DNA from: Microcoleus sp. bin38.metabat.b11b12b14.051
GTDB taxonomy: Bacteria > Cyanobacteriota > Cyanobacteriia > Cyanobacteriales > Microcoleaceae
Assembly: GCF_013299165.1 (NCBI RefSeq)
Contig: NZ_JAAFKD010000003.1
Coordinates: 123,381 to 187,380, forward strand
Direction: 5' to 3'
DNA: 64,000 nt
Positions 63,889-64,000 of the stretch are shown piece after piece. Positions within the stretch are counted from its first letter, which is position 1, and the number at the start of each line of letters is the position of its first letter. The notes under the pieces are model-generated. The model was not told the DNA's origin and did no database searches. It saw only the letters and a program-made list of their open reading frames with translations. The position numbers and the translations under genes are program-made.

Positions 63889-64000
63889 TTTTATTCGGGT
63901 GATGGCGATCGCCTGATTTAATCAAATTCGACTATTAGCGGTGGCAAGTCATCGCTAATTACATCCCATGACTCAAGATAGTGTTAACATCCGGTTTGTG

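Noticed and set aside
63968-64000. ATG at the right edge on the plus strand, or the end of ureD on the minus strand
   Set aside because: Only about 11 codons are visible in either reading, too few to support a gene.

Overview
The window looks like chromosomal DNA of a filamentous cyanobacterium, most likely an Oscillatoriales lineage near Microcoleus/Oscillatoria (inferred from content, not from a marker gene). The octamer GCGATCGC and its core CGATCG (HIP1) are everywhere. ndhK, the ferredoxin-thioredoxin reductase variable chain, a CRTISO-like enzyme, an ABA4-like protein, a WD40 Ser/Thr kinase, RTX proteins and pentapeptide/HEAT/LRR proteins all fit. Many families of short palindromic or tandem repeats fill the intergenic space. 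No rRNA, tRNA, CRISPR array or recognisable transposase gene was seen.

Layout. 0-2.5 kb: 3' end of an NrtR-like Nudix regulator, a PchB/chorismate-mutase-like protein and NAD synthetase. 2.6-5.8 kb: an RTX-DUF192 fusion directly followed by a stand-alone Csx3-like protein, then a STAND ATPase with an N-terminal helical/HTH region on the minus strand. 6.2-9.25 kb: a large RTX protein with a GHSLG lipase-type hydrolase domain. 9.3-14.5 kb: an accessory strip of small toxin, immunity and toxin-antitoxin modules (C39-like peptidase pair, HNH-type nuclease pair, RHH/MazF, two antitoxin/RelE pairs whose toxins each carry one stop codon, two minus-strand small genes, an Uma2 remnant). Copies of one roughly 54-bp repeat separate the modules. 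14.9-24 kb: housekeeping genes (PfkB kinase, APH-AAA kinase, YdcF, FtrV, GH57).

24.7-33.7 kb is a complete Ssp-type DNA phosphorothioation defence locus in the order sspB-sspC-sspD-sspE-sspA: DUF4007 protein, large P-loop ATPase, PAPS-reductase-like protein, DUF262/DUF1524 effector and cysteine desulfurase. SspABCD-type proteins put sulfur into the DNA backbone and SspE is the modification-dependent effector. A small inverted-repeat element sits between sspC and sspD.

34-55 kb: a solitary ndhK, a CAX antiporter, the WD40 kinase, an FSA-like transaldolase, a UGT-like glycosyltransferase, pyrD, a multi-GAF protein, an ABA4-like protein, a 12-copy 31-bp tandem array in front of an LRR gene, a CRTISO-like oxidoreductase, a 567-aa cyanobacterial protein and a pentapeptide protein. 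55.1-59.8 kb: a repeat-rich leader followed by a three-gene NACHT-HEAT / HEAT / HEAT cluster; the first and third proteins share a short Gly/Asn-rich motif, a candidate undescribed conflict system. 59.9-63.9 kb: urease genes ureA-ureB and ureC on the minus strand, separated by a GT61 glycosyltransferase gene; ureC carries an in-frame insertion of three 36-bp repeats.

The points most worth following are the repeat-bounded toxin cassettes with parallel toxin inactivation, the NACHT-HEAT trio, the Csx3-like gene without CRISPR, and the interspersed repeats tolerated inside coding genes.
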